Shown in pieces: positions 31,959 through 43,631 of a stretch of DNA of 64,000 bases. Where the stretch lies: contig CP136067.1 in the NCBI GenBank assembly GCA_032622095.1, positions 79,014,705-79,078,704 of the forward strand, written 5' to 3'. Under the pieces are notes generated by a model. It searched no databases. It was not told the DNA's origin and saw nothing but the letters and a program-made list of their open reading frames with translations. Source of the stretch: Siphonodentalium dalli (taxonomy: Eukaryota; Mollusca; Scaphopoda; Gadilida; Siphonodentaliidae). Every line of letters starts with the position of its first letter. Positions within the stretch are counted from its first letter, which is position 1. Made by a program: the position numbers and the translations under genes.

Positions 31959-32700
31959 AGATCTGTGTGTGTGTGTTTGTATCTGTCTGTGTGTGTGTGT
32001 GTAATCGATGGACTCGAAAACGGCCCACCCGATTTCGATGAAACTTGGTACGTGGGGGTATTTTCGGGTCAGGAGTAACATAGGCCTATTGATTTTCAGA
32101 TCCGAGGTCAACTTTTCACGTGCCGAGGTCAAATCTGTTTTTACGCCGTTTTGCGCTAATATATTTCAGTTCGGTGCTCACAAATCGATTCGATATAGCG
32201 CGAATAATAAATTGCCAGTCATATAATTTGCACGGTTAGAATCTGTGGCGCTTCATCTTTCCAATGATGTATCACACGCCTGTGTACGTTTAAAGTTTCT
32301 ACCTTAATTATCGGGAAGAACGCAGGACCATGCTTCGCTCATCGAAAATCATTGCGTAAATATATTACGCCATCAACATATCGTGACGTGATCGCGTTAA
32401 CTCTTATCCGGCCGATGTCGCGTTAACTCATCACCGGCCGAGGTATCCGCAAATGACATTGGGCTATATATATCGGAAACGGGTGGAGCTATCGACTTGA
32501 AATTTGGTATGTGAATGTATCTTGCCCCGGATACGAATTTTATCGGGTCGCCGAGCCCGTGCGACGCCAGCTTCGCGCATGCGCAGACCAGATCTCGGTA
32601 ACGGGTGGAGTAATCGACTTGAAATTTGGTTTTTGAATAGCACATAGGCCTATTGATTTGCCCGTGCGACGTGACCTTGACCTTCAAAACTCATATCTCG
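31940..32700 (+). mobile_element. Tract element of H/I type, irregular
   Basis: Starts CTATTATATATTTTGGAAGATCTGTGTG with a GT-rich tract, then AATCGATGGACTCGAAAACGGCCCACCCGATTTCGATGAAACTTGGTA, the same opening as 33551. Further in, units like those of I2 and I3 appear (GAAACGGGTGGAGCTATCGACTTGAAATTTGG near 32476 and 32598), ending around GTGACCTTGACCTTCAAAAC. It may be a mosaic of two families. Confidence 0.6.
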
Positions 32701-33229
32701 GGATCCGCAGTGCTATCACGCCGGATTTAGCACTGCGATGCAGGGAGGATAACTCTATATTCATACGTCGACGAACGTTAGCAATTTGCAGGCATGCAAT
32801 TACGCATCGTGTATTTTTCCCAAAATTATAACATTTACAATATATATTGTCAATTTGCAGGCTATTAAAAATCGTGCATCTATCCCAAAATATATCATTT
32901 ATTACAATTTCTGATATATAAATTTTGTTACAGCTAATATTCTTAGGTCTATTGTCGATAGATTTATTTTTTGTATATTGAGCATAGGCTCAAGCTGTTT
33001 ACATTTACCCCGCGGGTCTGGAATCTCATCCAAGAATCCATTTAGCTGAAATGATACTTCGTTGTTGCGAAATGGAATCTACCGGTGGCCCCAAGCCGTC
33101 AATGTCAACAACATCGAAATTGTTCAACTTTGACTGCGAGAAAATAATTAGTTAAAATTTACCACACAATGCTAATTTATCTTTACGTTGAAGCTTGATA
33201 ATCAATGAGCGTGTGTATATGAGGCGCGT
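32701..33229. other. No gene seen
   Basis: AATTTGCAGGC recurs near 32776 and 32852, next to GCAATTACGCATCGTG and TAAAAATCGTGCATC. Otherwise unassigned. Confidence 0.45.
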
Positions 33230-33550
33230 TTACATACTTTAGTGGAAATCAAATCGGGTAAAACTGGCGGATTTTTACGGACGAAATTTGATACATAGGA
33301 TACATAGGGTATCTCGGTATCCGCTGGGCCGATTTCCCGGTATCCGCTTGCCCAATTTCCACCATTTTTGGGGTGTTGGTGTTGGAAAATTGCCAGACAG
33401 ATTTTGACAAAATTTGATACTTAGTGGACCATAGTGGTAATTGTTTCCAGGGAGTGTTTTGGACGGGTCAAATCGTGACCCCACCTGACCTTGACCTTCA
33501 AAATGGTGAATTCAATGTCAAAGCCCGGACGAAGTCGGGTCACCTTCTAG
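33230..33550 (+). mobile_element. Tract element H3, 5'-shortened
   Basis: AATCGGGTAAAACTGGCGGATTT..GTGTTTTGGACGGGTCAAATCGTGACC..CACCTGACCTTGACCTTCAAAATGG, then the end GCCCGGACGAAGTCGGGTCACCTTCTAG. The next element starts right after it. Confidence 0.7.
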
Positions 33551-34306
33551 TCTATTATATATTTTGGAAGATCTGTGTGTGTGTGTGTGTGTGTCTGTGT
33601 CTGTGTGTGTGTCTGTCTGTAATCGATGGACTCAAAAACGGCTGAGCCGATTTCGATGAAACTTGGTATGTGTGGGTATTTTCGGCCGGGGAGTGACATG
33701 GGCCTATTAATTTGCCCGTGCGACGTAACCTTGGTCTTGAAATCGGGTCATTTCAAGGTCAAACGCCCGAATATCACGGGATTTCGATGAAACTTGGTAT
33801 GTGGGGGTACTTTCGTATGGGGAGTCTCATAAGCATATTAATTTGCCCGTGCGACGTGACCTTGGTCTTTAAATCGGGTCATTTCAAGGTCAAACGCCCG
33901 AATATCAAGGGATTTCGATGAAACTTGGTATGTGGGGGGGGGTACTTTCGTATGGGGAGTCTCATAAGCATATTCATGTGCCCGTGCGACGTGACATTGA
34001 CCTTGAAATCGGGTCAATTCAAGGTCAAATCGCCAATTTTGATGGCATTTCGACGAAATTTTATTTTACTTTTGTCCACTGGGTGTTTTGGACGGGTCAA
34101 ATCGTGACCCCGACCTGACCTTGACCTTCAAAATGATCAATTCAACGTCAAATCGGGTAAAACCGGGTGGATTTCGACGGGTACTTTTATCGGGTACTTT
34201 TGTTCGGGCAGTGTTTTGGACGGGTCAAATCGTGACCCCACTTGACCTTGGCCTTCAAAATAGACAATTCAAGGTCAAAGCCCAGACGAAGTCGGGTCAC
34301 CTTCTA
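33551..34306 (+). mobile_element. Tract element H4, apparently complete
   Basis: Begins TATTATATATTTTGGAAGATCTG, has a GT/CTGT tract, then ATCGATGGACTCAAAAACGGCTGAGCCGATTTCGATGAAACTTGGTATGTG. Three modules follow with GCCCGTGCGACGTNACCTTGGTCTTNAAATCGGGTCATTTCAAGGTCAAACG. It ends CCCAGACGAAGTCGGGTCACCTTCTAG. No protein is encoded. The structure resembles short retroelement tails of other invertebrates, but no RT is present. Confidence 0.75.
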
Positions 34307-34418
34307 GTATTATATATATTTGAAGCAATTAACACTCATACTGAGTCCGTGCCTCCATAAATCTGACACATAACATATTCTTGGTATTTCTGCCCCCCCC
34401 CCCCCCCCCCCCATTAGA
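34307..34418 (-). repeat. Short dispersed repeat and poly(C) tract
   Basis: GAAGCAATTAACACTCATACTGAGTCCGTGCCTCCATAAA (34322-34361) is the near reverse complement of 48908-48953; both sit beside TA-rich DNA. A run of about 22 C follows at 34391-34412. Confidence 0.75.
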
Positions 34419-35089
34419 TTGCAGGTAACTTGTCGATTAAGTCGACGTCGTCCATGCAAGCTTAAACACAAAATCCATTACACTGGAAACCAACAGCGAG
34501 TTTCATCCATTTCATTCATGTTCTGTTGTTTCCATATGTTGGACTTTTCCTCACTTTGTTCTTATATTGTTTTCTATTTCTACTCTTTGACTCGTTCGTT
34601 GATTAATTCATGTGAATATTTACTAAAACATTTTCGTAAACGTCTTCTCTTCTTGTTTGGTTTTCAACTGTTTTGATCTGATGCCAAAATCAGTAGATGC
34701 CGTCATATACTTTACCTTATACGAAATGACTGTTTCCCACCTGTTTTAACATTTGGGCATTTCAAATCAAATGAAATAATTTAATCACGGAACTAGTCTG
34801 TTTGGCTTTTAATTGGTTCCGGCGATGCTAAATATACCATATATACGCGTCGATATGACATATTTATGGTAGTGCATACGGATTCGACATGCTGATGTTG
34901 CTGTAGCTTCGGTTGATCCCATGCATATTCGGCTATATACATGTACCACTGTCATGTTACGTTTAGACTGTCTGAACATGTGACCGGAGACGTGGTGGCA
35001 GGGAGCTTGAGTGTCTTGCCCATAACTTTGACCAAGTTTACCAATAGATAGATACAGATATTTCATGCATGACACAGCATTAGTTGGAA
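34419..35089. other. No gene seen
   Basis: Frames of 85 codons (plus, 34419-34676) and 107 codons (minus, 34809-35132) have no recognisable domain; the latter runs into a repeat. Confidence 0.45.
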
Positions 35090-35290
35090 AATGTCCAATG
35101 ATATAGGGCGTGTCGGGATGAACATTTTCCAACAGTTGGAAAGCTTAAGGTATCAGTTGGAAACTTCCAATTAAAGGGAGGTGTTCGGTTGGATTGTTTC
35201 TTCCAGGACTTGGATATTCTGTATCAAGGGGTGCAGTTGGAAATTATAAGGTAGACACCCCAACTGGGTCCCTCTAGCCACCTCCCTGCA
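35090..35290 (+). repeat. Fragment of foldback family A
   Basis: AACATTTTCCAACAGTTGGAAAGCTT, ATCAGTTGGAAACTTCCAA and the end GGGTCCCTCTAGCCACCTCCCTG (about 35267-35289) match the family at 55452-56538. Confidence 0.7.
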
Positions 35291-36240
35291 TATGGCAGCT
35301 GCCACTCTATGCTATTTTCTTCGTGTCTGTGACATGAGTGTATTTCTGTGATTTAATGTCAACCCCCCGAAGAGGTATTTCTGTTGCGACGCAATTGGAA
35401 TGAATAAGACCAGTGAATACTGTAACGTTTTAATCAATTTCCATGGATCGAGTCTTAACAATGCAACTGATTTAATTCCATAGACACGAGAGCAAACAAG
35501 ACCCGTATTAATTTCATCGTCGTCCTTTAGGAATCGCGATTTTAATTGATTTTAATTCGATTTAATGGGCATCACATGTCGCACTCAAGCCACGGTTAAT
35601 TAACCTTTCACCGGACGAATTATTATTGTGGAAAAACATGCCAGAGAGATCATTGGTGGGTATTGTGTCCAATCAGAACACTGCAACCTTACCTAGAGTG
35701 TTTTATGCATATGTTTGCGGCATCCTGGCACATTTAGCTCATCATTCCAACAGATGTTAACATATAATCGATGTATTGACCCTCGGACTACTTTCTCCTT
35801 TTATAGACACCAATCTCACTTAAAGCGACATGTATCGGCAACATTCAAATTTAAGTTATTTGAAACGCTCTGCTGGGCCTCACATTGAATACACTTGCTC
35901 AACACATGCAGTTATTCCAATACATTTTGTATCATAACTGTCAGAACACACGCACCGCCATACTCTTATATAAATTAAATAAAGTGACTCTCGTCGACTA
36001 AATCATTTTCGTTTGTTTGTCGGTGATTTGTTCGGGATGAATGAAGAAGTTCTGTCTGTTAAAAAATGTTTGCAGTTCAGACGACGTTTTCTACAAAGGG
36101 GCACAGCCGATTTGTTGAATATTTTGACACTAATAGTATAATTGTGCATTCCCTCAAATGGTTGTAGTGACTGAGTCGTAAAATGTCAGTTTGAAATAAG
36201 CACTAAATATGTCTTTAAACGGTTCATTTCATCATCCAAA
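35291..36240. other. Unique-looking non-coding stretch, possible regulatory DNA
   Basis: No ORF of note. A dense set of homeodomain-type cores lies near 35500-35640 (ATTAATTTCATC, TTTTAATTGATTTTAATTCGATTTAATGGG, CGGTTAATTAACC, GAATTATTATTG). I read this as a possible enhancer, without proof. Confidence 0.25.
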
Positions 36241-37040
36241 CTATACGACTACGTGAATTGGAATCACCTATATATGGTGTCCATTCACATGTATCACGAT
36301 GAGTGCTGTTCTTTATTATACGTGCGCTCGCGCAACGGTATGGCGATCAGACAGATTCGTACGTTGGTGTCACCCTACTCCGTTTCACTCCATGACGTCA
36401 CCAAAAACGACGTAAAACCTCGTGGCGTTCTGACATTTTTACTGTGTCACGTTTTTGCTATGTTTATTTTATGTGTTGTTTTCGATTATTTGTTTGTCGC
36501 CGATATAGCCATTTGTCGGGATTCCCTGTTTCTATATTTAAAACTGGCATGCTCGTAGTGAGCCTCGATTTCGATTTTTTTTTTCCAGGTCAAACTACGT
36601 CAGAGTTATAACAAAAATAGATCGACCTACATTTTCTCCATCAGAACTCTACATCAAAGAGTCTATAGACTCCTTCGGGACCTACATAGACTCCTTCATT
36701 TGGGTATTTTTACTTATAATGGGGAAGTTTTTATCATTTTTGGTTCGTGCGAAGACCTCTTTTTATCGTGCGGGAAAAGAGAGACATTCAAAACGCGATT
36801 CGTAATTCGACGCAATATGCTGAATAGCCTAACCTTCAGCCGAGTTCCGGGTCAAATACGACGAATGACGTAACACAAAACAAAACGCATTTGTTGACAC
36901 AAACACCGTGATGAAATGAGAAATGGTAATTGTCTTTTTTTGCTAACATTAAATTAAATTAAATAAATTAAGTAAAATACAGTAAAATAATTTTTTTAAT
37001 TATTGTTTATTACATTTTTGCGCACGTTGGCATCTCTCTG
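36241..37040. other. No gene seen
   Basis: A 101-codon plus frame (36253-36558) is unrecognised; CTATATATGGTGTCCATTCACATGTA at its start is one unit of the minisatellite at 37.05 kb. The A/T-rich run near 36943-37013 is low complexity. Confidence 0.45.
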
Positions 37041-37049
37041 AGTGCATTC

Positions 37050-37700
37050 TAGTTTGATGTGCACTCACCTTTATATGGCGTCCATTTCCATATATATGAT
37101 GTCCATTCGCCTTTATATGATGTCCATTCCTCTTTACATGGTGTCCATTTACATATATATGATGTCCATTCGCCTTTATATGATGTCCATTCCTCTTTAT
37201 GTGGTGTCCATTTACATGAATATGGTGTTAATTCACATGTATGTGATATTCATTTACCTTTATATGATGTGGGTTTACCTTATGTAGTGTTCAATCACCT
37301 TAATATGATGTACATTGACCTATATATGGTGTCCATACACCGTTATATTGTGTCGATTTACCTTATATGGTGTCCATTCACATGTATTAGGCGTGTATTT
37401 TCCTTTGTATTATGTGGTATTACCTTTTACACCACATAAAGATACTTGCACACCATATTAATACAGCTGCACACCATTTAACGGTCAGTGGGCGACATAT
37501 AAAGGTGATTGGACACCATATATAAAGGTGATTGGACGCCATATAAAGGTGATTGGACACCATTAAAAGATATTTGCTCGGCATATACACACTTATGTAC
37601 ACCATGCATATAGACAATTTAAAATCATATAAAGACGGAACAACATCGTATAAATAACAGTGTGCCTCGTCATAAAGGTGAACGGACACCTTATGAATGT
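37050..37700. repeat. 21-bp minisatellite that switches orientation near 37.42 kb
   Basis: From about 37050 to 37415 the unit reads TATATGATGTCCATTCNCCTT or close variants, about 17 times. From about 37420 to 37700 the reverse complement (AAAGGTGATTGGACACCATAT and variants) occurs about 12 times, more diverged. The 21-base period keeps frames open and creates the 81-, 126- and 99-codon ORFs here, with a seven-residue repeat such as YDVHSPL. I do not regard these as genes. Confidence 0.9.
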
Positions 37701-38325
37701 AAACGCACATCATGGTCAATACAGAACAGTGTATCTGTCAAATTACAACTATGATGTACAATTTGGCTACAAGGACGTGTCTGTTGATAACATGTATCAA
37801 TAAAACAATAATTTACCTTTGCCATGTACTGTATCTTGAAGCATAACACTATCGACTATTGCATGATTTAGATTACTGATAATGGGTCAGACGCGAATGT
37901 CTTTTTTTCTAATAGTAGTAGAATTTGATTGCCATTTAGTGGTATTACTATCAACACTCGGGTAAAATCAACGAAATATTCTCCATAGGGTTCAATGTTA
38001 ACACCACAGCTGTGGTCAGTGGTAATAATCTGATCACAACACAACTACGCCTGAATTTCATACACAATATAGTTGTGTTTGGCACCATTTCTATAGTCGG
38101 TTGAAGATCACAAAATGAATAGCGCGCGTCGGCACTACTCGTCATATCTGCATTGGGATTGCAATGTCCATGTAGTGGCCTGTTGGCTGTTGCACTGAAG
38201 CACATCATGACAGTAAATAAGTGAATATGACTAAAGCAGTTGATTTCGTCTTTCAATATTGAGCCTGGTATTCAGTTTCGTAGTGGTTTACTAACAATGA
38301 GCGATCTTTGGTGCTACACATTGCA
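37701..38325. other. No gene seen
   Basis: A 101-codon minus frame (37951-38256) has no recognised motif. Confidence 0.45.
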
Positions 38326-39180
38326 TCCTAAGGGTACGTTCGCACATGCGCTCGTAAGTTTTCACGGTATGTCGATCTTGCTGCGGGAATTTCGTCGTAG
38401 AAAACAATATGGTGCCAGAATATAAATGGAAACATGCATATAAAGTGCATCTGTACCACAGCTAACTGCGTGATATTATATGTAGATCCACATGTAGAGC
38501 TAAGCTACCGAAATTTGCATATAAATAGCATGCAATATTATCGCAAGAATCAACCATAGATATATTTGAAGGCAAAATGTCATTAGCACTGATGCATGTA
38601 TAACTACATAACTTTTATTTCTCATGCCGTTAGCTTTGGTAAAGATGCATTTTATATGCATGTTTCCGTTCATATTATGGCACCATATAGTTTTCTACGA
38701 TGAAATGTCCGCAAAAAATACCGTGCAAACTTACGAGTGTGTGAATGTATACCCTAACTTACGAGTGTGTGAATGTATACCCTAACTTACGAGTGTGTGA
38801 ATGTATACCATAACTTACGAGTATGTGAATGTATACCCTAACTTACGAGTGTGTGAATGTATACCCTAACTTACGAGAGTGTGAATGTATACCATAACTT
38901 ACGAGTGTGTGAATGTATACCCTAACTTACGAGTGTGTGAATGTATACCCTGACTTACGAGTGTGTGAATGTATACCCTAACTTACGAGTGTGTGAATGT
39001 ATACGCTAACTTACGAGTGTGTGAATGTATACCCTGACTTACGAGTGTGTGAATGTATACCCTGACTTACGAGTGTGTGAATGTATAACTTAACTTACGA
39101 GTGTGTGAATGTATACCCTAACTTACGAGTATGTGAATGTATAACTTAACTTACGAGTGTGTGAATGTATAGCCTAACTG
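38326..39180. mobile_element. TIR element with a minisatellite at its right end
   Basis: The left arm (38328-38475) reads TAAGGGTACGTTCGCACATG.., GTCGTAGAAAACAATATGGTGCC, GGAAACATGCATATAAAGTGCATCTGTACC and GCTAACTGC. It is inverted as GCCGTTAGC, GGTAAAGATGCATTTTATATGCATGTTTCC, GGCACCATATAGTTTTCTACGA and CCGTGCAAACTTACGAGTGTGTGAATGTATACCCTAA (38626-38757). Beyond that the terminal sequence continues as a 28-bp tandem array. Non-coding. Confidence 0.8.
38730..39180 (+). repeat. 28-bp minisatellite, about 16 units
   Basis: Unit CTTACGAGTGTGTGAATGTA + TACCCTAA, with one- or two-base variants (AACTTAA, CATAA, CGCTAA, CCTGA). It is derived from the right terminal inverted repeat of the element above. 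There are no unique spacers. Confidence 0.95.
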
Positions 39181-40399
39181 AGATACTGTTTTCCTTTTTG
39201 GGCGAACATTTCAGTAGCTTTGTTAATAATGAGTCTTTGGGGCATCAGAAGTCTGCATATAAATAGTTTGATCCCCGGAACATGAAAAAACGACACGTAC
39301 AAGGACTCAAAGGATTCGAAGTGTGTTAATGCGAAATAACATTCATTTTATAAAAGTCTGTAAAACCTCTCTTTTATGCAAACATTAGTGTTACCGTGAA
39401 ATTGCAGATAAAAGTCCAATTAGTCCACTAAGATACCAAATTTTAATCAAAACTTGACGATAAACATTAGAAAAGGTCAAAGCATTGAAAAATATTCTGA
39501 AAATAATATTCAGACTAAAATATGACAATACACGATTATCAATGTCTGTTGACAAATCACTGTAACAGTCATGTTGTCATAACAATAGTTCAACAACACG
39601 AAATTTCATTATTGCTAAAACTATCAATACTGAAATAAGAACAGAGTTTATCTGTTTCTCCATGTTTTTCTCATGGGTGATGTTTTACAGACTTGCATAT
39701 ATGTTGCACATTTACCCAATGCGAGTGCCTTGGTCCCTTTAATTAATATTAAATCGAGACTTGAAGATTGAGTCAGCAAGAATTTGTTGTTTTTTTATGT
39801 ACGTTATTGTTGCAGAATCTTTCGTTAATCATAAATACACCTAAAGTATATCCGCTCGATGCTATCACCAGCTGTCAAAATGACGTTAGTGCAGCGCAAT
39901 GTGAACACCACCTATATATTAGCCAATTCCACTGGGTGTCAACAATCTTGATGGTGTTGCGATGGTAGCCCTCGCAGTTTCGTATTTCATAATAATAGCT
40001 ATATGAAGTAGAATGATATAGCTGTATTATAAATTTGTAATTATTCGTGGCCAGAGTTTAGAATTACCATCGATATGCATCTAAAATTGTTATCGCCATG
40101 ACAGGGACGATATATATTACCATAAGCTAATGTCATTTAATTGAAATGCACTTGTGATATGCACAGCTGCTCTCGACTTGACACGACTAAGTAGGGGTTC
40201 GAACGATATGATCAAACAGCTTATTTCCCTGTTATAAACAACATACAAAGTTCTCAATGTTTTCGAAAATAGAGTCAACATTTTGCTGCTGATACTACCT
40301 TCTTTGTTGAGTAAGCTTTCAAATGACTATTCCAGCAGCCATATTTACAAGATTCACATGTTTAGTGTTTAATTTGCACAAAGATGGCTAATGCCGGGA
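39181..40399. other. No gene seen
   Basis: Unassigned AT-rich DNA. A 66-codon frame (39768-39968) is unrecognised. Confidence 0.5.
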
Positions 40400-40620
40400 T
40401 GGGTCCATTACTTTGAAAAGGTCCATTACTAATATTACCATTACCAATACTTGCCATTTTCTGCATTACAATTACTAGTACTGTTAAAATGAGAAGTAAT
40501 GTATAACTATTACAATTACTTTCAAAAGTAATGCATTACAACCACCATTACTTTCAAAAGTAATGCAGTACCATCACCATTACTTTCAAAAGTAATGTAA
40601 TTACCATTACAGTTTGTTAG
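40400..40620. repeat. Palindromic CATTACTTTCAAAAGTAATG repeat
   Basis: Three copies of the self-complementary CATTACTTTCAAAAGTAATG type unit lie about 37 bases apart at 40518-40600, within a wider stretch of ATTAC/GTAAT motifs. Confidence 0.85.
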
Positions 40621-40760
40621 GTTTAAAACTAAAAATATAAATTATGTGTTCTGGTTTCCCTGCCAACCCAAAAGTCACACCGAGCCTTATTTGTTTATCC
40701 AATTTTATGAATTTTATAAAATATAAATAAATGTTTTTTTCCCCAAAACATCTAAGCTTT

Positions 40761-40826
40761 CGTGTGTTATCGGCCCTATTAGTGTGTGTTATCGGTCCTA
40801 TTAGTGTGTGTTATCGGCCCTATTAG
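40761..40826 (+). repeat. 22-bp direct repeat, three units, at foldback edge
   Basis: TGTGTGTTATCGGCCCTATTAG starts at 40761, 40783 and 40805 with two base changes. It directly precedes the left end of the 6-kb foldback, and its CCCTATTAGT part resembles the sequence just outside the right end (CCTATATAGT in reverse). Confidence 0.9.
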
Positions 40827-42919
40827 TAGAGCGGACAAACTCAAAAAGCTCACCAGAAGTAGGAGTTTAGTCCATCGGCACCACACACGGACTTGTTATA
40901 CATCATTTTAAAGGTTATGACATTCCGCATCGGATAGGACCCGGTGTGAAATATACAAATGATGCAAAAGATGATTTTTAGCTGAATAAGTGCCAAAATT
41001 CGGCAAAAATCCCTGTTTTTGTAAAATTCGGCAAAATGAGAAATAAAAGTATATAAACGCGAACATTTTGCGCTAAAATATTGTAGTCTACATATCTCTA
41101 GATATTTACTATGATAGTGGTACGATTTCTCTGATATAACGAAGATTTTTTTAAAGATTTATTGTAAAAATAGTCAAAACAGCGCAATTTTTCATTTTTT
41201 TTGCCTCACTTAATGGGCGATAGATCAATATTGTTTTGATCGGGGATATCGTATATAGTCTAGAAAAGTGCGGATATATATACCGCATACGGCAGTATGC
41301 TGAATATATCATCATATTTAACACGTGATGTGTTATGTAAGATTATTTCAACCCTCACCCCAAAATTCATCAAAAAGTCACCGTTTTGGGGAAATTCGGC
41401 ACAAATGAATACAAAAGCACAGGTATTCTGGATATGTTTGTGCTACGATATAGCAGGTTACACACTTATAAATACTATCTAATGATAATGCCATGATTGT
41501 GATGATAAATGTGAAAAATTCTTAAATTTACGTGGAAAATAGACAAAAAAATCATTCATTTTCAGTTGTTTCGCCCCTCTTAATAGGCTATTATTCAGTA
41601 TTGCATTGAATGGTAATCCCGTATATAATATAGAAAACTTGTGGAAATATATACTGCATATGATTGTAGGATAATGATGTGATTCTTCGCCACAGATGCT
41701 ATGTGGTGGTAGATTGTGTTACCCCCACCCCAAATTTCATAAGAAACAAAATCAGTTTTAGAAATTTCGGTATGGCAGAATACAAAAGCACAACTCCGAT
41801 TATTTTGTGCTATTAAATTGAAGTCTACCCACTTCGAGATATACATTATGATAACGCCATGGTATAATTTAAAGATGGCAACATTTCGGAGTTTTCTGAT
41901 GAAAGTAGACCGAAAATCGTAAAATATAAACTTGTTTTGCCCATCTATAGATGGGTGATAATTCAATTCCATTTTGAACAATAATCCAGGACAAACTCTC
42001 AAGAGTTGACGAGACACTGACATAATGAAGAAATTACATCATTGTATATGTTTACTTCGCATAATATAGCTTCACAGTTGTATAAGATTATACATATTTG
42101 GAGGTTTAGTGTTTGTTAATAACCAGGCCCAGCCACAGTACATGCATGTAACTTGTAACACGTGTTGCCATTACCAACGAAATCACCTGACTCACATGAC
42201 CATTCCGCTTACACGTACACCATCAAACAACCGTTTAGACGTTTTGTGTCAAATGTGCAGCATTGTGAAATGTGTATCAGAGGGGTGTCCAATCTTTATA
42301 TCAATCGACGAACATGTGCTTAGTGAACTTTTGTTAAATTCTTCAGTAGCGGTGACCAGGTCGTTACTTTTCCCAAATGGGTTGTTGGTACGAACTACCA
42401 TTATAGTAGTACTATACATATAGGCATTACGAGTATAGCGTATAGTATGCGTATGTGTTTCTTACGGTCTAAACACATTTTTACAGAAGTGACGATTGCG
42501 AGTCCATTTGGGAGAAAATAGTGCCGTTCATTGCATTCAATCTTCTTGCCACACACAGTATTGTGATATAGTTATGTTTGTTTTTAATTATGTTGTTTAC
42601 ATGATAAATATTGTTAGTTGTACACTAGATGAATGCATGCAAAACTCCCGTGCCCATATACTTGGGTTTCTCGAATCCGTAATCGTAACTACAGCTATTG
42701 AAAATCTACAACTGATAGAAAGAACACATATTCTAGTGATGTACCTGTAGCACCATATGCGTAATTCATGCGTGCAGTAGATTATTATGCGTAAGCTGTC
42801 GAGTTCCAACACAGCAAATAATGATTTACGGTAGGCATCCATTGTAATGCATTGCGCTAAATATCGCCCGAACCAAAAAACTTCTAGAAAATCCGGTGAA
42901 AAACGGAAACAATTTGTGA

Positions 42920-43490
42920 CACCATGCAGATAGCTATGATGTCACAAGATCATGGTTAGATTACCAAGCACACTTTGAAATATGTTCCAATATAAATGGA
43001 TTGGAAAATGGTGACATGGGCCTTTATCTATGCGCATCCTTGAGAAGATTGGCACAAGGAACACTCGGTGACCTACTCCCAGGACGAGAAGAAGACTACA
43101 ACGTTCTTGTTGGTGCGATAAAAGGCCGATTTGCTGCCAAAAACCAGACTGACCAGATGGTACAATTGCGTGCACGACGGCAAAGGGCAAGGGGGAGTTA
43201 CCGACGTCTGACCAATATATTATATCATACTGCAACACATGAATTGAGAGACACCTTGGCAAAGGACCAATTCATTGGTGGGTTGTATGATCCCGATATA
43301 TATACGGCTCATTGTACAACGAGCACGACTGGGCTCTCTTGATGAGAGCATAAGACATGCATTTGAATTAGAGGCTTTTGCCAAGTCTGAAAAACATAGG
43401 GCTAAACACTATGCTAGGGTAGTAAATGAAGCAGACACAACACAAAGCAAAAAATATAGAGTTTTAAGAACTAAAAAAGATAAGAGATGA
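42920..43490 (+). pseudogene. gag: Ty3/gypsy-type Gag remnant
   Basis: Residues typical of the capsid part of a Ty3/gypsy Gag: a W-x-x-Y-x-x-HFE start at 42953, ALY-type LRRLAQGTLGDL, YNVLVGAIKGRF, QTDQ..QLRARRQ, then ELRDTLAKDQFIGGL and, in another frame, RARLGSLDESIRHAFELEAF. The reading frame shifts near 43300 (the 43001-43342 frame hands over to 43275-43490), so no full-length protein can be made. Upstream of 42920 no start or leader is recognisable. It lies in the loop of the 6-kb foldback and continues into the protease remnant downstream. Confidence is good for the family and low for exact limits. Confidence 0.7.
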
Positions 43491-43631
43491 ACTGAAGCCC
43501 CAAACTGGTTCTAATGGGAAAGCTCAAAATAGCTCACAACCGTCCGAGACATCACAGTCCATCTCTGAGATGAAGGACATAAAACAAATATTGACTGATA
43601 TGAAGAGGTGTAAAGGGGAGATTAACAAAGA

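Noticed and set aside
37042-37439. Seven-residue repeat protein (81 and 126 codons in two frames)
   Set aside because: The 21-bp minisatellite keeps every frame free of stops; no other evidence for a gene.
38730-39180. Telomere-like CCCTAA repeats
   Set aside because: CCCTAA is only part of a 28-bp unit derived from a terminal inverted repeat.
40190-40215. tRNA-like GGGGTTCGAAC box
   Set aside because: No matching A box or cloverleaf arms upstream.
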